Positions 8,113-15,064 of a stretch of DNA of 64,000 nucleotides are shown one piece after another; the first letter of the stretch is position 1; every line of letters starts with the position of its first letter. The DNA is from Desulfobacillus sp041396245. GTDB taxonomy: Bacteria > Pseudomonadota > Gammaproteobacteria > Burkholderiales > Rhodocyclaceae. A program made the translations under genes and the position numbers. The notes below the pieces were generated by a model. It was not told where the DNA came from and did not search any database. It saw only the letters and a list, made by a program, of their open reading frames with translations. Location of the stretch: assembly GCA_041396245.1 (NCBI GenBank), contig JAWKYW010000001.1, positions 186,001-250,000 on the forward strand, read 5' to 3'.

Positions 8113-8802
8113 ATGGTCATGAACAACCTTGGCATCGTCAAGCGCAACATTGCCCGCGCCGACAGGGCCGCTGTCGACAAGCTCTCGAAGTACGGCGTCG
8201 CCACCATTCATGAAGCGATGGGCCGCGTCGGCCTGATGAAGCCTTATATGCGGCCGATCTACCCCGGCGCACACCTGTGCGGCACCGCCGTCACGGTGCT
8301 GCTGCACCCCGGCGACAACTGGATGATGCACGTCGTCGCCGAACAGCTGCAGCCGGGCGACGTGGTCGTCGCCGCCCTCAGCGCCGAGTGCACCGACGGC
8401 TTCTTCGGCGACCTGCTGGCGACGAGCTTCCGCGCCCGCGGGGCCGGCGGCCTGATCATCGATGCCGGCGTGCGCGACGTGAAGGATCTCACCGCGATGG
8501 GCTTCCCGGTCTGGAGCAAATGCATCAGCGCCAAGGGCACCATCAAGGCGACGCTGGGCTCGGTGAACATCCCGGTGGTGTGCGCCGGCACGATGGTGAA
8601 CCCCGGCGACGTGATCGTCGCCGACGACGACGGCGTAGTGGTGGTGCCGGCGGCGATCGCGCAACAGGTGGCCGACGCCGCCGAGGCGCGCGAGGCCAAC
8701 GAGGCCGGCAAGCGCAAGCGCCTGGCGGCCGGCGAGCTCGGCCTCGACATGTATTCGATGCGCGAGGCGCTGGCCAAGGCGGGGCTGAAGTATGTGGATT
8801 GA
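8113..8802 (+). CDS. ligK: 4-carboxy-4-hydroxy-2-oxoadipate aldolase
   Basis: A 229-residue protein of the RraA-like/HMG-CHA aldolase family. Typical features are GVATIHEAMGR, ALSAECTDGFFGDLLATSF and the active-site stretch GLIIDAGVRDVKDL with the conserved Asp-x3-Arg-Asp. It cleaves 4-carboxy-4-hydroxy-2-oxoadipate to pyruvate and oxaloacetate, a divalent-metal-dependent last step of the 4,5-cleavage pathway. The start ATG lies two bases after the ligJ stop; an ATG two codons later is possible. A strong inverted repeat follows the gene and separates it from the next one. Confidence 0.93.
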   Translation: MVMNNLGIVKRNIARADRAAVDKLSKYGVATIHEAMGRVGLMKPYMRPIYPGAHLCGTAVTVLLHPGDNWMMHVVAEQLQPGDVVVAALSAECTDGFFGDLLATSFRARGAGGLIIDAGVRDVKDLTAMGFPVWSKCISAKGTIKATLGSVNIPVVCAGTMVNPGDVIVADDDGVVVVPAAIAQQVADAAEAREANEAGKRKRLAAGELGLDMYSMREALAKAGLKYVD

Positions 8803-8827
8803 TCGGGATGTGGTGGTGATGCGGGCG

Positions 8828-8910
8828 TTGAAATCCCCCCCGCCCCCCCTTTTGCAAAGGGAGGAGGGTGACGTAGCCCCCCTTTGGAAAAGGGGGGTTG
8901 GGGGGATTTT
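8828..8910. repeat. nested C/G-rich inverted repeat (family with 36801-36883)
   Basis: Outer arms GAAATCCCCCC and GGGGGGATTTTC enclose two smaller hairpins, one built on CCCCCCTTTTGCAAAGG and one on CCCCCCTTTGG/AAAAGGGGGG. The same three-stem layout recurs between genes at 36801-36883. It fills the gap between ligK and the dehydrogenase and could act as an RNA processing or stabilising structure. Confidence 0.8.
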
Positions 8911-8934
8911 CAGGAGAACCGGAGACGTTTCCCA

Positions 8935-9921
8935 ATGACCCTTCCCGCCAACCCGCTCGAGTGGACCATCGCCCTCGTCGGCTATGGCGAGGTCGGCCAG
9001 ATCCTCGCCGAAGACTTGCGCAAGATCGGCCTCGCCGTGGCCGCCTGCGACCTCAAGGCCGATGGCAGCGCGGGTGCGGCGATGTGCCGGCACGCGGCGG
9101 ACAACGGCGTGGGCCTGTCCGTCTCGCATTCCGAAGCCCTCGCCGGCGCCGACCTCGTGATCTCCGCCGTCACCGCCAGCCAGACGGCCGCCGCCGCCGC
9201 GGCCTGTACGCCCGCACTCAAGGCCGGTGCCTTCTTCCTCGACTTCAATTCGGCCTCGCCCGCCGCCAAGATCGGGGCCGCCGGCCTGGTCGAGGCGGCC
9301 GGCGGGCGCTACGTCGAGGGTGCGGTGATGACCTCGATTCCGCCCTACCGCATCCGCGTGCCGCTGCTGCTCGGCGGGCCGCAGGCAGAAGCGTTGGCTC
9401 CGCTGCTCAACGTCCTCGGCTTCGACGCCAGGGTGGCGTCGGCGAAGCTGGGCGTAGCCTCCGCCACCAAGATGTGCCGCAGCGTGATGATCAAGGGCCT
9501 GGAGGCGATGGTCATCGAGAGCTTCACCGCCGCGCGCGCCTGGGGCGTCGAGGACGCGGTGCTGGCCTCGCTCGCCGAGACCTTCCCCGGCATCGACTGG
9601 GAGAGGCAGGGCGCCTATTTCTTCCAGAGAGTCATCCAGCACGGCCGTCGCCGCGCCGAGGAGATGCGCGAAGCGGTGCAGACGGTGCGCGAGGCGGGGC
9701 TGGAACCCTGGTCCGCCGCCGGCACTGTCGAGCGCCAGGCATGGGTGGCGGACCTTGCCGACAAGGGGGTGTTTGGCGACCGCAACTTGCCACGCAAGGA
9801 TTGGCGCGAAGACGCCGACCGCCTCCTCGCCGCACGGCCATCGTCATTCCCGCGAAAGCGGGAATCCACAAACCCCGACAAACCCCTGGATTCCCGCTTT
9901 CGCGGGAATGACGAGGACTGA
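8935..9921 (+). CDS. NAD(P)-binding 6-phosphogluconate-dehydrogenase-like protein with DUF1932-type C-terminal domain
   Basis: A 328-residue protein with an N-terminal Rossmann fold (IALVGYGEVGQILAEDL, GxGxxG) and a helical C-terminal domain resembling DUF1932 of the beta-hydroxyacid dehydrogenase superfamily (around KMCRSVMIKGLEAMV, with the expected lysine). It lies inside the lig operon between ligK and ligI, so an oxidoreductase or tautomerase-like step on a pathway intermediate is plausible but not shown. The start ATG 8935 is preceded by AGGAGAACCGGAG. The last 26 or so residues (SSFPRKREST onward to SRFRGNDED) are encoded by a dispersed palindromic repeat that also supplies sequence up to the stop. 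Confidence 0.75.
   Translation: MTLPANPLEWTIALVGYGEVGQILAEDLRKIGLAVAACDLKADGSAGAAMCRHAADNGVGLSVSHSEALAGADLVISAVTASQTAAAAAACTPALKAGAFFLDFNSASPAAKIGAAGLVEAAGGRYVEGAVMTSIPPYRIRVPLLLGGPQAEALAPLLNVLGFDARVASAKLGVASATKMCRSVMIKGLEAMVIESFTAARAWGVEDAVLASLAETFPGIDWERQGAYFFQRVIQHGRRRAEEMREAVQTVREAGLEPWSAAGTVERQAWVADLADKGVFGDRNLPRKDWREDADRLLAARPSSFPRKRESTNPDKPLDSRFRGNDED
9841..9914. repeat. dispersed palindromic repeat (CATTCCCGCGAAAGCGGGAAT type) inside a gene end
   Basis: Two facing copies of CATTCCCGCGAAAGCGGG form an inverted repeat with a roughly 25-base centre. Related copies occur at 21571-21640, 24229-24282, half-copies at 19753-19783, and a GC-shifted variant at 39930-40014 and 61497-61530. Here it is translated as the C-terminal tail of the dehydrogenase. 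Confidence 0.85.
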
Positions 9922-9922
9922 C

Positions 9923-10804
9923 ATGGATCCCGACTGGCTGCCTTTCCACCCCAACCCCACCAAGCCCGCCTTCCAGGTGCCGGCCGGCGCCGTCGACGCA
10001 CATTGCCACGTCTTCGGCCCGGAGGCGCAATTCCCCTTCGCGCCGGAGCGCAAGTACACGCCCTGCGACGCATCGAAGGAGCAGCTCTTCGCCTTGCGCG
10101 ACTTCCTCGGCTTCTCGCGCAACGTCGTCGTGCAGGCCACCTGCCACGGCACCGACAACCGTGCCCTGGTCGATGCGCTCGTGCATTCGCAGGGCAGGGC
10201 GCGCGGCGTCGCTTCGGTCGGCCGCGACGTGACGGATGTCGAACTGCGGACGATGCACGCGGCCGGTGTGCGCGGCACGCGCTTCAATTTCGTGAAACGG
10301 CTGGTGGATTTCACGCCGCGCGAGGTACTCGCCGAGATCGCCGGCCGCATCGCGCCGCTCGGCTGGCACGTGGTGGTGTACTTCGAGGCGCAGGACCTGC
10401 CCGAACTGTGGGACTTCTTCACCAGTCTGCCCACCACCGTGGTGGTCGACCACATGGGCCGCCCCGACGTGGCGAAGCCGGTCGACGGCCCCGAGTACGG
10501 GCTGTTCATGAAGCTGATGCGCGAGCACCCGAACGTCTGGTCGAAGGTGAGCTGCCCGGAGCGGCTCTCCCGGTCCGGCCCGCCGGCGTACGATGATGTG
10601 GTGCCCTTCGCCCGGCGCATCGTCGAGACCTTTCCCAACCGCGTGTTGTGGGGCACCGACTGGCCGCATCCGAACCTGAAGGGCCACATGCCCGACGACG
10701 GCAAACTGGTGGACTTCATCCCGCGCATCGCAAACACCGCAGAACTGCAGCGGAAGCTGCTGGTCGACAATCCCATGCGGCTCTACTGGCCGGAGGAAAA
10801 CTGA
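9923..10804 (+). CDS. ligI: 2-pyrone-4,6-dicarboxylate hydrolase (lactonase)
   Basis: A 293-residue amidohydrolase-superfamily protein. VDAHCHVFGP carries the HxH motif, VVVDHMGRPD and LWGTDWPHPN hold further conserved residues of LigI. The enzyme opens 2-pyrone-4,6-dicarboxylate to 4-oxalomesaconate. It differs from most of its superfamily in not needing a bound metal (family knowledge). The ATG at 9923 follows the previous stop by one base; a longer frame would run back through the palindromic repeat and is not credible. Confidence 0.93.
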   Translation: MDPDWLPFHPNPTKPAFQVPAGAVDAHCHVFGPEAQFPFAPERKYTPCDASKEQLFALRDFLGFSRNVVVQATCHGTDNRALVDALVHSQGRARGVASVGRDVTDVELRTMHAAGVRGTRFNFVKRLVDFTPREVLAEIAGRIAPLGWHVVVYFEAQDLPELWDFFTSLPTTVVVDHMGRPDVAKPVDGPEYGLFMKLMREHPNVWSKVSCPERLSRSGPPAYDDVVPFARRIVETFPNRVLWGTDWPHPNLKGHMPDDGKLVDFIPRIANTAELQRKLLVDNPMRLYWPEEN

Positions 10805-10805
10805 T

Positions 10806-11201
10806 ATGGCACTCGAAAAACCCTACAAGGACGTTCCCGGCACGACGATCTTCGACGCCGAGCAGTCGCGCAAGGGCTACCACCTCAACCAGTTCTGCGT
10901 GTCGCTGATGAAGCCGGAGAACCGCGCCCGCTTCAAGGCGAACGAACGCGCCTACCTTGACGAATGGCCGATGACGGAAGACCAGAAGCTGGCGGTGATG
11001 GCGCGCGACCTCAATCGCTGCATCGCGCTCGGCGGCAACATCTATTTCCTCGCGCGCATCGGCGCCACCGACGGCAAGAGCTTCCAGCAAATGGCCGGCA
11101 GCATGACCGGCCTGAGCGAGGAGGAATACCGCGACATGATGATTTCGGGCGGCCGCTCCATCGAGGGCAACCGCTACACCCATGAATGGGAGAAAAAGTG
11201 A
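10806..11201 (+). CDS. ligA: protocatechuate 4,5-dioxygenase alpha subunit
   Basis: A 131-residue small subunit of the class III (type II) extradiol dioxygenase. The block YHLNQFCVSLMKPENRARF and the end ISGGRSIEGNRY are typical of LigA. It caps the active site of the LigB subunit in the alpha2beta2 enzyme that cleaves protocatechuate to 4-carboxy-2-hydroxymuconate-6-semialdehyde with Fe(II) and O2. GGAGG lies about 10 bases upstream of the ATG. Its stop overlaps the ligB start by one base. Confidence 0.95.
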   Translation: MALEKPYKDVPGTTIFDAEQSRKGYHLNQFCVSLMKPENRARFKANERAYLDEWPMTEDQKLAVMARDLNRCIALGGNIYFLARIGATDGKSFQQMAGSMTGLSEEEYRDMMISGGRSIEGNRYTHEWEKK

Positions 11202-12055
11202 TGGCCCGCATTACTGCAAGCGTTTACACCTCCCACGTGCCGGCCATCGGTGCCGCGGTCGACCTCGGCAAGACCGGCGAGCCGTACTGGCAGAAGGTGT
11301 TCTCCGGCTACGAGTTCTCCAAGGCCTGGTTGAAGGAGAACACGCCCGACGTCATCTTTCTCGTCTACAACGACCACGCCACGGCCTTCAGCCTGGAGAT
11401 GATCCCGACCTTCGCCATCGGCTGCGCGGCGGAATTCAGGCCCGCCGACGAGGGTTGGGGCCCGCGCCCGGTGCCGATGGTGCAGGGCCACCCTGAACTG
11501 GCCGCCCACATCGCCCAGTCGGTGATCCAGGACGACTTCGACCTCACCATCGTCAACAGGATGGACGTCGACCACGGCCTCACCGTGCCGCTGTCGCTGA
11601 TGTGCGGCCAGCCCCCTGCCGACAACTTCGCATGGCCCTGTCCGGTGATCCCCTTTGCGGTGAACGTTGTGCAGTACCCGGTGCCCTCGGGCCGCCGCTG
11701 CTTCAACCTGGGACGTGCCATCCGCAAGGCTGTCGAGTCCTACGACGCACCCCTCAAGGTGCAGGTCTGGGGCACCGGCGGCATGAGCCACCAGCTGCAG
11801 GGGCCGCGCGCCGGCCTCATCAACCGCGCCTTCGACACCGCCTTTCTCGACCGGCTGATCGCGGATCCCGCCGGCCTGTCGCAGATGCCGCACATCGACT
11901 ACGTGCGCGAGGCCGGCTCGGAAGGCATCGAACTGGTGATGTGGCTGATCGCCCGCGGCGCCATGTCGGACAACGCCCCGAAGGTGGCGCACCGTTTCTA
12001 TCATGTCCCGGCGAGCAACACCGCCGTGGGCCATCTGATCCTGGAGAACACATGA
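11201..12055 (+). CDS. ligB: protocatechuate 4,5-dioxygenase beta (catalytic) subunit
   Basis: A 284-residue catalytic subunit. The iron ligands known from LigB can be placed: His12 (TSHVPAIG), His59 (YNDHA) and a Glu near residue 243 (SEGIELVMW). The ATG at 11201 is preferred over one five codons upstream because it gives the family start MARITASVYTSHVP and has GGGAGA at good spacing. The gene overlaps ligA by one base and ligC by four (ATGA), so the dioxygenase subunits and the next enzyme are translationally coupled. Confidence 0.95.
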   Translation: MARITASVYTSHVPAIGAAVDLGKTGEPYWQKVFSGYEFSKAWLKENTPDVIFLVYNDHATAFSLEMIPTFAIGCAAEFRPADEGWGPRPVPMVQGHPELAAHIAQSVIQDDFDLTIVNRMDVDHGLTVPLSLMCGQPPADNFAWPCPVIPFAVNVVQYPVPSGRRCFNLGRAIRKAVESYDAPLKVQVWGTGGMSHQLQGPRAGLINRAFDTAFLDRLIADPAGLSQMPHIDYVREAGSEGIELVMWLIARGAMSDNAPKVAHRFYHVPASNTAVGHLILENT

Positions 12056-13011
12056 GCAAGACGATAAAAGTAGCGCTGGCCGGCGCAGGCGCCTTCGGCA
12101 TCAAGCACCTCGACGCGATCAGGCTGATTGACGGCGTCGAAGTCGTGTCGCTGGTCAGCCGCGAGCTGGACAAGACGCGGGAAGTCGCCGACACGTACGG
12201 CATCGGCCACGTCAGCACCGAGCTCGCTGACAGCCTGGCGCTGAAGGAGGTCGATGCGGTGATCCTGTGCACGCCGACGCAGATGCACGCCGCCCAGGCG
12301 ATCCAGTGCCTGCAGGCCGGCAAGCACGTGCAGGTGGAGATTCCGCTGGCCGACAGCCTGAAGGGCGCCGAGGAAGTGGCAGCGCTGCAGAAAAGCACCG
12401 GCCTGGTCGCCATGTGCGGCCACACGCGTCGCTTCAATCCCAGCCACCAGTGGGTGCACAGGAAGATCGCCGCCGGCGAATTCGCCATCCAGCAAATGGA
12501 CGTGCAGACCTACTTCTTCCGCCGCAGCAACATGAATGCGCTGGGCCAGCCCCGCAGCTGGACCGACCACCTGCTGTGGCACCATGCCGCGCACACCGTG
12601 GACCTGTTCGCCTGGCAGACCGGCGGCGACATCGTCCAGGCCAACGCCCTCCAGGGGCCGATCCACCCGACGCTGGGCATTGCCATGGACATGTCGATCC
12701 AGTTGAAGAGCAGCAGCGGCGCCATCTGCACGTTGTCGCTGTCCTTCAACAACGACGGCCCGCTCGGTACCTTCTTCCGCTACATCGGCGACAGCGGCAC
12801 CTACATCGCGCGCTACGACGACCTGGTGAACGCCAAGGACGAGAAGATCGACGTGTCCAGGGTCGCCGTCTCCATGAATGGCATCGAGCTGCAGGACCGC
12901 GAGTTCTTTGCCGCCATCCGCGAAGGCCGCGAGCCCAACGCCAGCGTGGCGCAGGTGCTGCCCTGCTACCGCACCCTGCATCAACTTGAGCAACAGCTTA
13001 AGTGTTTCTGA
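12052..13011 (+). CDS. ligC: 4-carboxy-2-hydroxymuconate-6-semialdehyde dehydrogenase
   Basis: A 319-residue Gfo/Idh/MocA-type oxidoreductase. VALAGAGAFGIKHLDAI is the NAD(P)-binding glycine loop, and QVEIPLADS sits where the family usually shows an EKP-like motif. It oxidises the hemiacetal form of the LigAB ring-cleavage product to 2-pyrone-4,6-dicarboxylate, the LigI substrate. Overlap with ligB (ATGA) and the pathway order make the assignment firm. Confidence 0.93.
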   Translation: MSKTIKVALAGAGAFGIKHLDAIRLIDGVEVVSLVSRELDKTREVADTYGIGHVSTELADSLALKEVDAVILCTPTQMHAAQAIQCLQAGKHVQVEIPLADSLKGAEEVAALQKSTGLVAMCGHTRRFNPSHQWVHRKIAAGEFAIQQMDVQTYFFRRSNMNALGQPRSWTDHLLWHHAAHTVDLFAWQTGGDIVQANALQGPIHPTLGIAMDMSIQLKSSSGAICTLSLSFNNDGPLGTFFRYIGDSGTYIARYDDLVNAKDEKIDVSRVAVSMNGIELQDREFFAAIREGREPNASVAQVLPCYRTLHQLEQQLKCF

Positions 13012-13050
13012 GTCGCACCATCCATCAACCAAAGAAGGAGGAGACAAACC

Positions 13051-14088
13051 ATGAAAATGATCAACAAGATGTTCGCCGCCGCCACCGCCACTGTCATAGG
13101 CCTGGCAGCGTGGCACTCGGCATCGGCCGCCGATGTCACCCTGCGTTTCCACCAGATGCTGCCGCCGCAGGCGACGATTCCCTCGAAAGCCATCCTGCCC
13201 TGGGCGCAGAAGGTCGAGAAGGAAAGCGGCGGCCGCATCAAGATCCAGCATTTCCCGACCATGCAGCTCGGCGGCAGGCCGCCGGAGCTGTTCGACCAGG
13301 CCAAGGAAGGCGTCGTCGACATCATCTGGACCGTGCTGGGCTACACCCCGGGCCGTTTCCCGAAATCAGAGGTTTTCGAACTGCCCTTTAGCAGTGGATC
13401 GGCAGAGCTGACTTCGCGGGCCTTCCAGGAGTATGTGGAAAAGTACGCGATGGATGAATTCAAGGACGTCAAGCTGATCGCCGTTCATGTGCATGGCCCC
13501 GGCCTGTTCCACAGCAAGGATCCGATCACCCGTCTCGAAGACATGAAGGGGATGAAGATCCGCGGTGGCTCGCGCGTCATCAACATCATGCTCGATCTGT
13601 TGGGCGCCGTGCCGGTCGGCATGCCGGTTCCGGCCGTGGGTGAGGCGCTGTCGAAGGGCGTCATCAGTGCCACGACCATACCCTGGGAGATCGTGCCGGC
13701 GTTGAAGGTGCAGCAGTTCGTCAAGAACCACACCGGCTTTGCCGGCGATCAGGGCTTGTATACGCAGACCTTCGCCGTGGCCATGAACAAGGCCAGCTAC
13801 GACAAGCTTCCAGCCGATCTGAAGAAGGTCATCGACGCAAACAGCGGCAGCGATACCGCCGCGCTGTTCGGACGCGCGATGGACGAGGGGGACAAGCGCG
13901 GCCTGGCACTGGTGCAGAAGTCGGGCAACCGGATCATCATGCTCGATGCCGTCGAAACCCAGACCTGGCGGCGTACCGCTTCTGGCGTGCGCGCGATCTG
14001 GTACAAGGAGGTGGCGGCGAGGGGTATCGATGGTCCGAAACTCGCTGCCGAAGCGGAAGCGCTGATCGCCAAGCATATGAAAAAGTAA
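13051..14088 (+). CDS. TRAP transporter solute-binding protein (DctP family)
   Basis: A 345-residue secreted binding protein. Residues 1-27 form a signal peptide (positive start, hydrophobic core, cleavage after SASA). The mature part shows the DctP pattern: LRFHQMLPPQATIPSK, GGRIKIQHFP, and MKIRGGSRVINIML with the conserved Arg that binds the ligand carboxylate. An AAGGAGGAG site precedes the ATG. No DctQ or DctM membrane subunit follows, so it is an orphan in this window. Cotranscription with the lig genes suggests an aromatic or dicarboxylic acid ligand (inference). Confidence 0.9.
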   Translation: MKMINKMFAAATATVIGLAAWHSASAADVTLRFHQMLPPQATIPSKAILPWAQKVEKESGGRIKIQHFPTMQLGGRPPELFDQAKEGVVDIIWTVLGYTPGRFPKSEVFELPFSSGSAELTSRAFQEYVEKYAMDEFKDVKLIAVHVHGPGLFHSKDPITRLEDMKGMKIRGGSRVINIMLDLLGAVPVGMPVPAVGEALSKGVISATTIPWEIVPALKVQQFVKNHTGFAGDQGLYTQTFAVAMNKASYDKLPADLKKVIDANSGSDTAALFGRAMDEGDKRGLALVQKSGNRIIMLDAVETQTWRRTASGVRAIWYKEVAARGIDGPKLAAEAEALIAKHMKK

Positions 14089-14114
14089 GCGATATTCTTG
14101 ATTTTCATGCAGCA

Positions 14115-14159
14115 ACGGCGGCTGCGAAGCCGCCGTGCCGCGGACCGGCGCTGGCCGGT
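14115..14159 (+). terminator. tandem hairpins after the TRAP binding-protein gene
   Basis: ACGGCGGCT (14115-14123) pairs perfectly with AGCCGCCGT (14128-14136) across a GCGA tetraloop. ACCGGC (14144-14149) pairs with GCCGGT (14154-14159). There is no T-tract. The structures probably stabilise the upstream mRNA or reduce read-through into the next gene. Confidence 0.4.
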
Positions 14160-14185
14160 ACCGCGCAAGACGACGGTACTGGAAA

Positions 14186-15049
14186 ATGAAACTCGATGAC
14201 CTGATCGCGATCGACGTGCACACCCACGCCGAGGTGTCCTGCCGGCAGGCGCCGGACGAGGCCTGGAAGCCCTTCGAGGAGGCTTCGAGCAAGTATTTCA
14301 AGGCCGGCAAGCGGCCGACCATCGCCGAGACCGTCGCCTACTACCGCGAACGCAGGATCGGCCTGGTGATGTTCACAGTCGACTCCGAGTTCCAGATCGG
14401 CAACAAGCGCATTCCCAACGAAGAGGTGGTCGATGCCGCCCGCGAAAACAGCGACATGATGATCGCCTTCGCCAGCATCGATCCGCACAAGGGGAAGATG
14501 GGCGTGCGCGAGGCGCGCGCCCTGATCGCGGGCGGCGGCGTCAAGGGCTTCAAGTTCCATCCGACCGCGCAGGGCTTCATGCCGAACGACCGCATGGCCT
14601 ACCCGCTCTACGATCTGATCGCCGAACACAAGCTGCCGGCCATTTTCCACACCGGCCACAGCGGCATCGGCAGCGGCATGCCGGGCGGGGGCGGCTTGCG
14701 GCTCAAGTACTCCAACCCCATCCATCTCGACGACGTCGCCGCCGACTTTCCCGACATGACCGTCATCCTGGCGCATCCCTCCTGGCCCTGGCAGGACGAG
14801 GCGCTGTCGGTGTGCCTGCACAAGCCCAATGTGTACATCGACCTGTCGGGCTGGTCGCCGAAGTATTTCCCGCCGCAGCTGGTGCAGTACGCCAACGGCC
14901 AGCTCAAGCACAAGATGCTGTTCGGCTCGGACTATCCGCTGATTTCGCCGGATCGCTGGATCAAGGATTTCAAGGAAGCCGGCTTCAAGCCCGAGGTGCA
15001 TGACCTGATCCTCAAGCAGAACGCCATCAGGGCCCTCAAGCTCGGATAG
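14186..15049 (+). CDS. amidohydrolase family 2 protein (COG2159-like)
   Basis: A 287-residue TIM-barrel hydrolase/decarboxylase-type protein. It has IDVHTHAEV (HxH), FKFHPTAQGF, FHTGHSG, VILAHPSWPW and LFGSDYPLISP, in the order typical for the group that includes gamma-resorcylate and 5-carboxyvanillate decarboxylases. The ATG at 14186 is favoured because the upstream frame runs through the tandem hairpins. It lies 15 bases before feruloyl-CoA synthase and so probably acts in hydroxycinnamate or methoxy-aromatic breakdown, but the reaction is unknown. Confidence 0.8.
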   Translation: MKLDDLIAIDVHTHAEVSCRQAPDEAWKPFEEASSKYFKAGKRPTIAETVAYYRERRIGLVMFTVDSEFQIGNKRIPNEEVVDAARENSDMMIAFASIDPHKGKMGVREARALIAGGGVKGFKFHPTAQGFMPNDRMAYPLYDLIAEHKLPAIFHTGHSGIGSGMPGGGGLRLKYSNPIHLDDVAADFPDMTVILAHPSWPWQDEALSVCLHKPNVYIDLSGWSPKYFPPQLVQYANGQLKHKMLFGSDYPLISPDRWIKDFKEAGFKPEVHDLILKQNAIRALKLG

Positions 15050-15064
15050 CGGAGCGCAGCGGTC

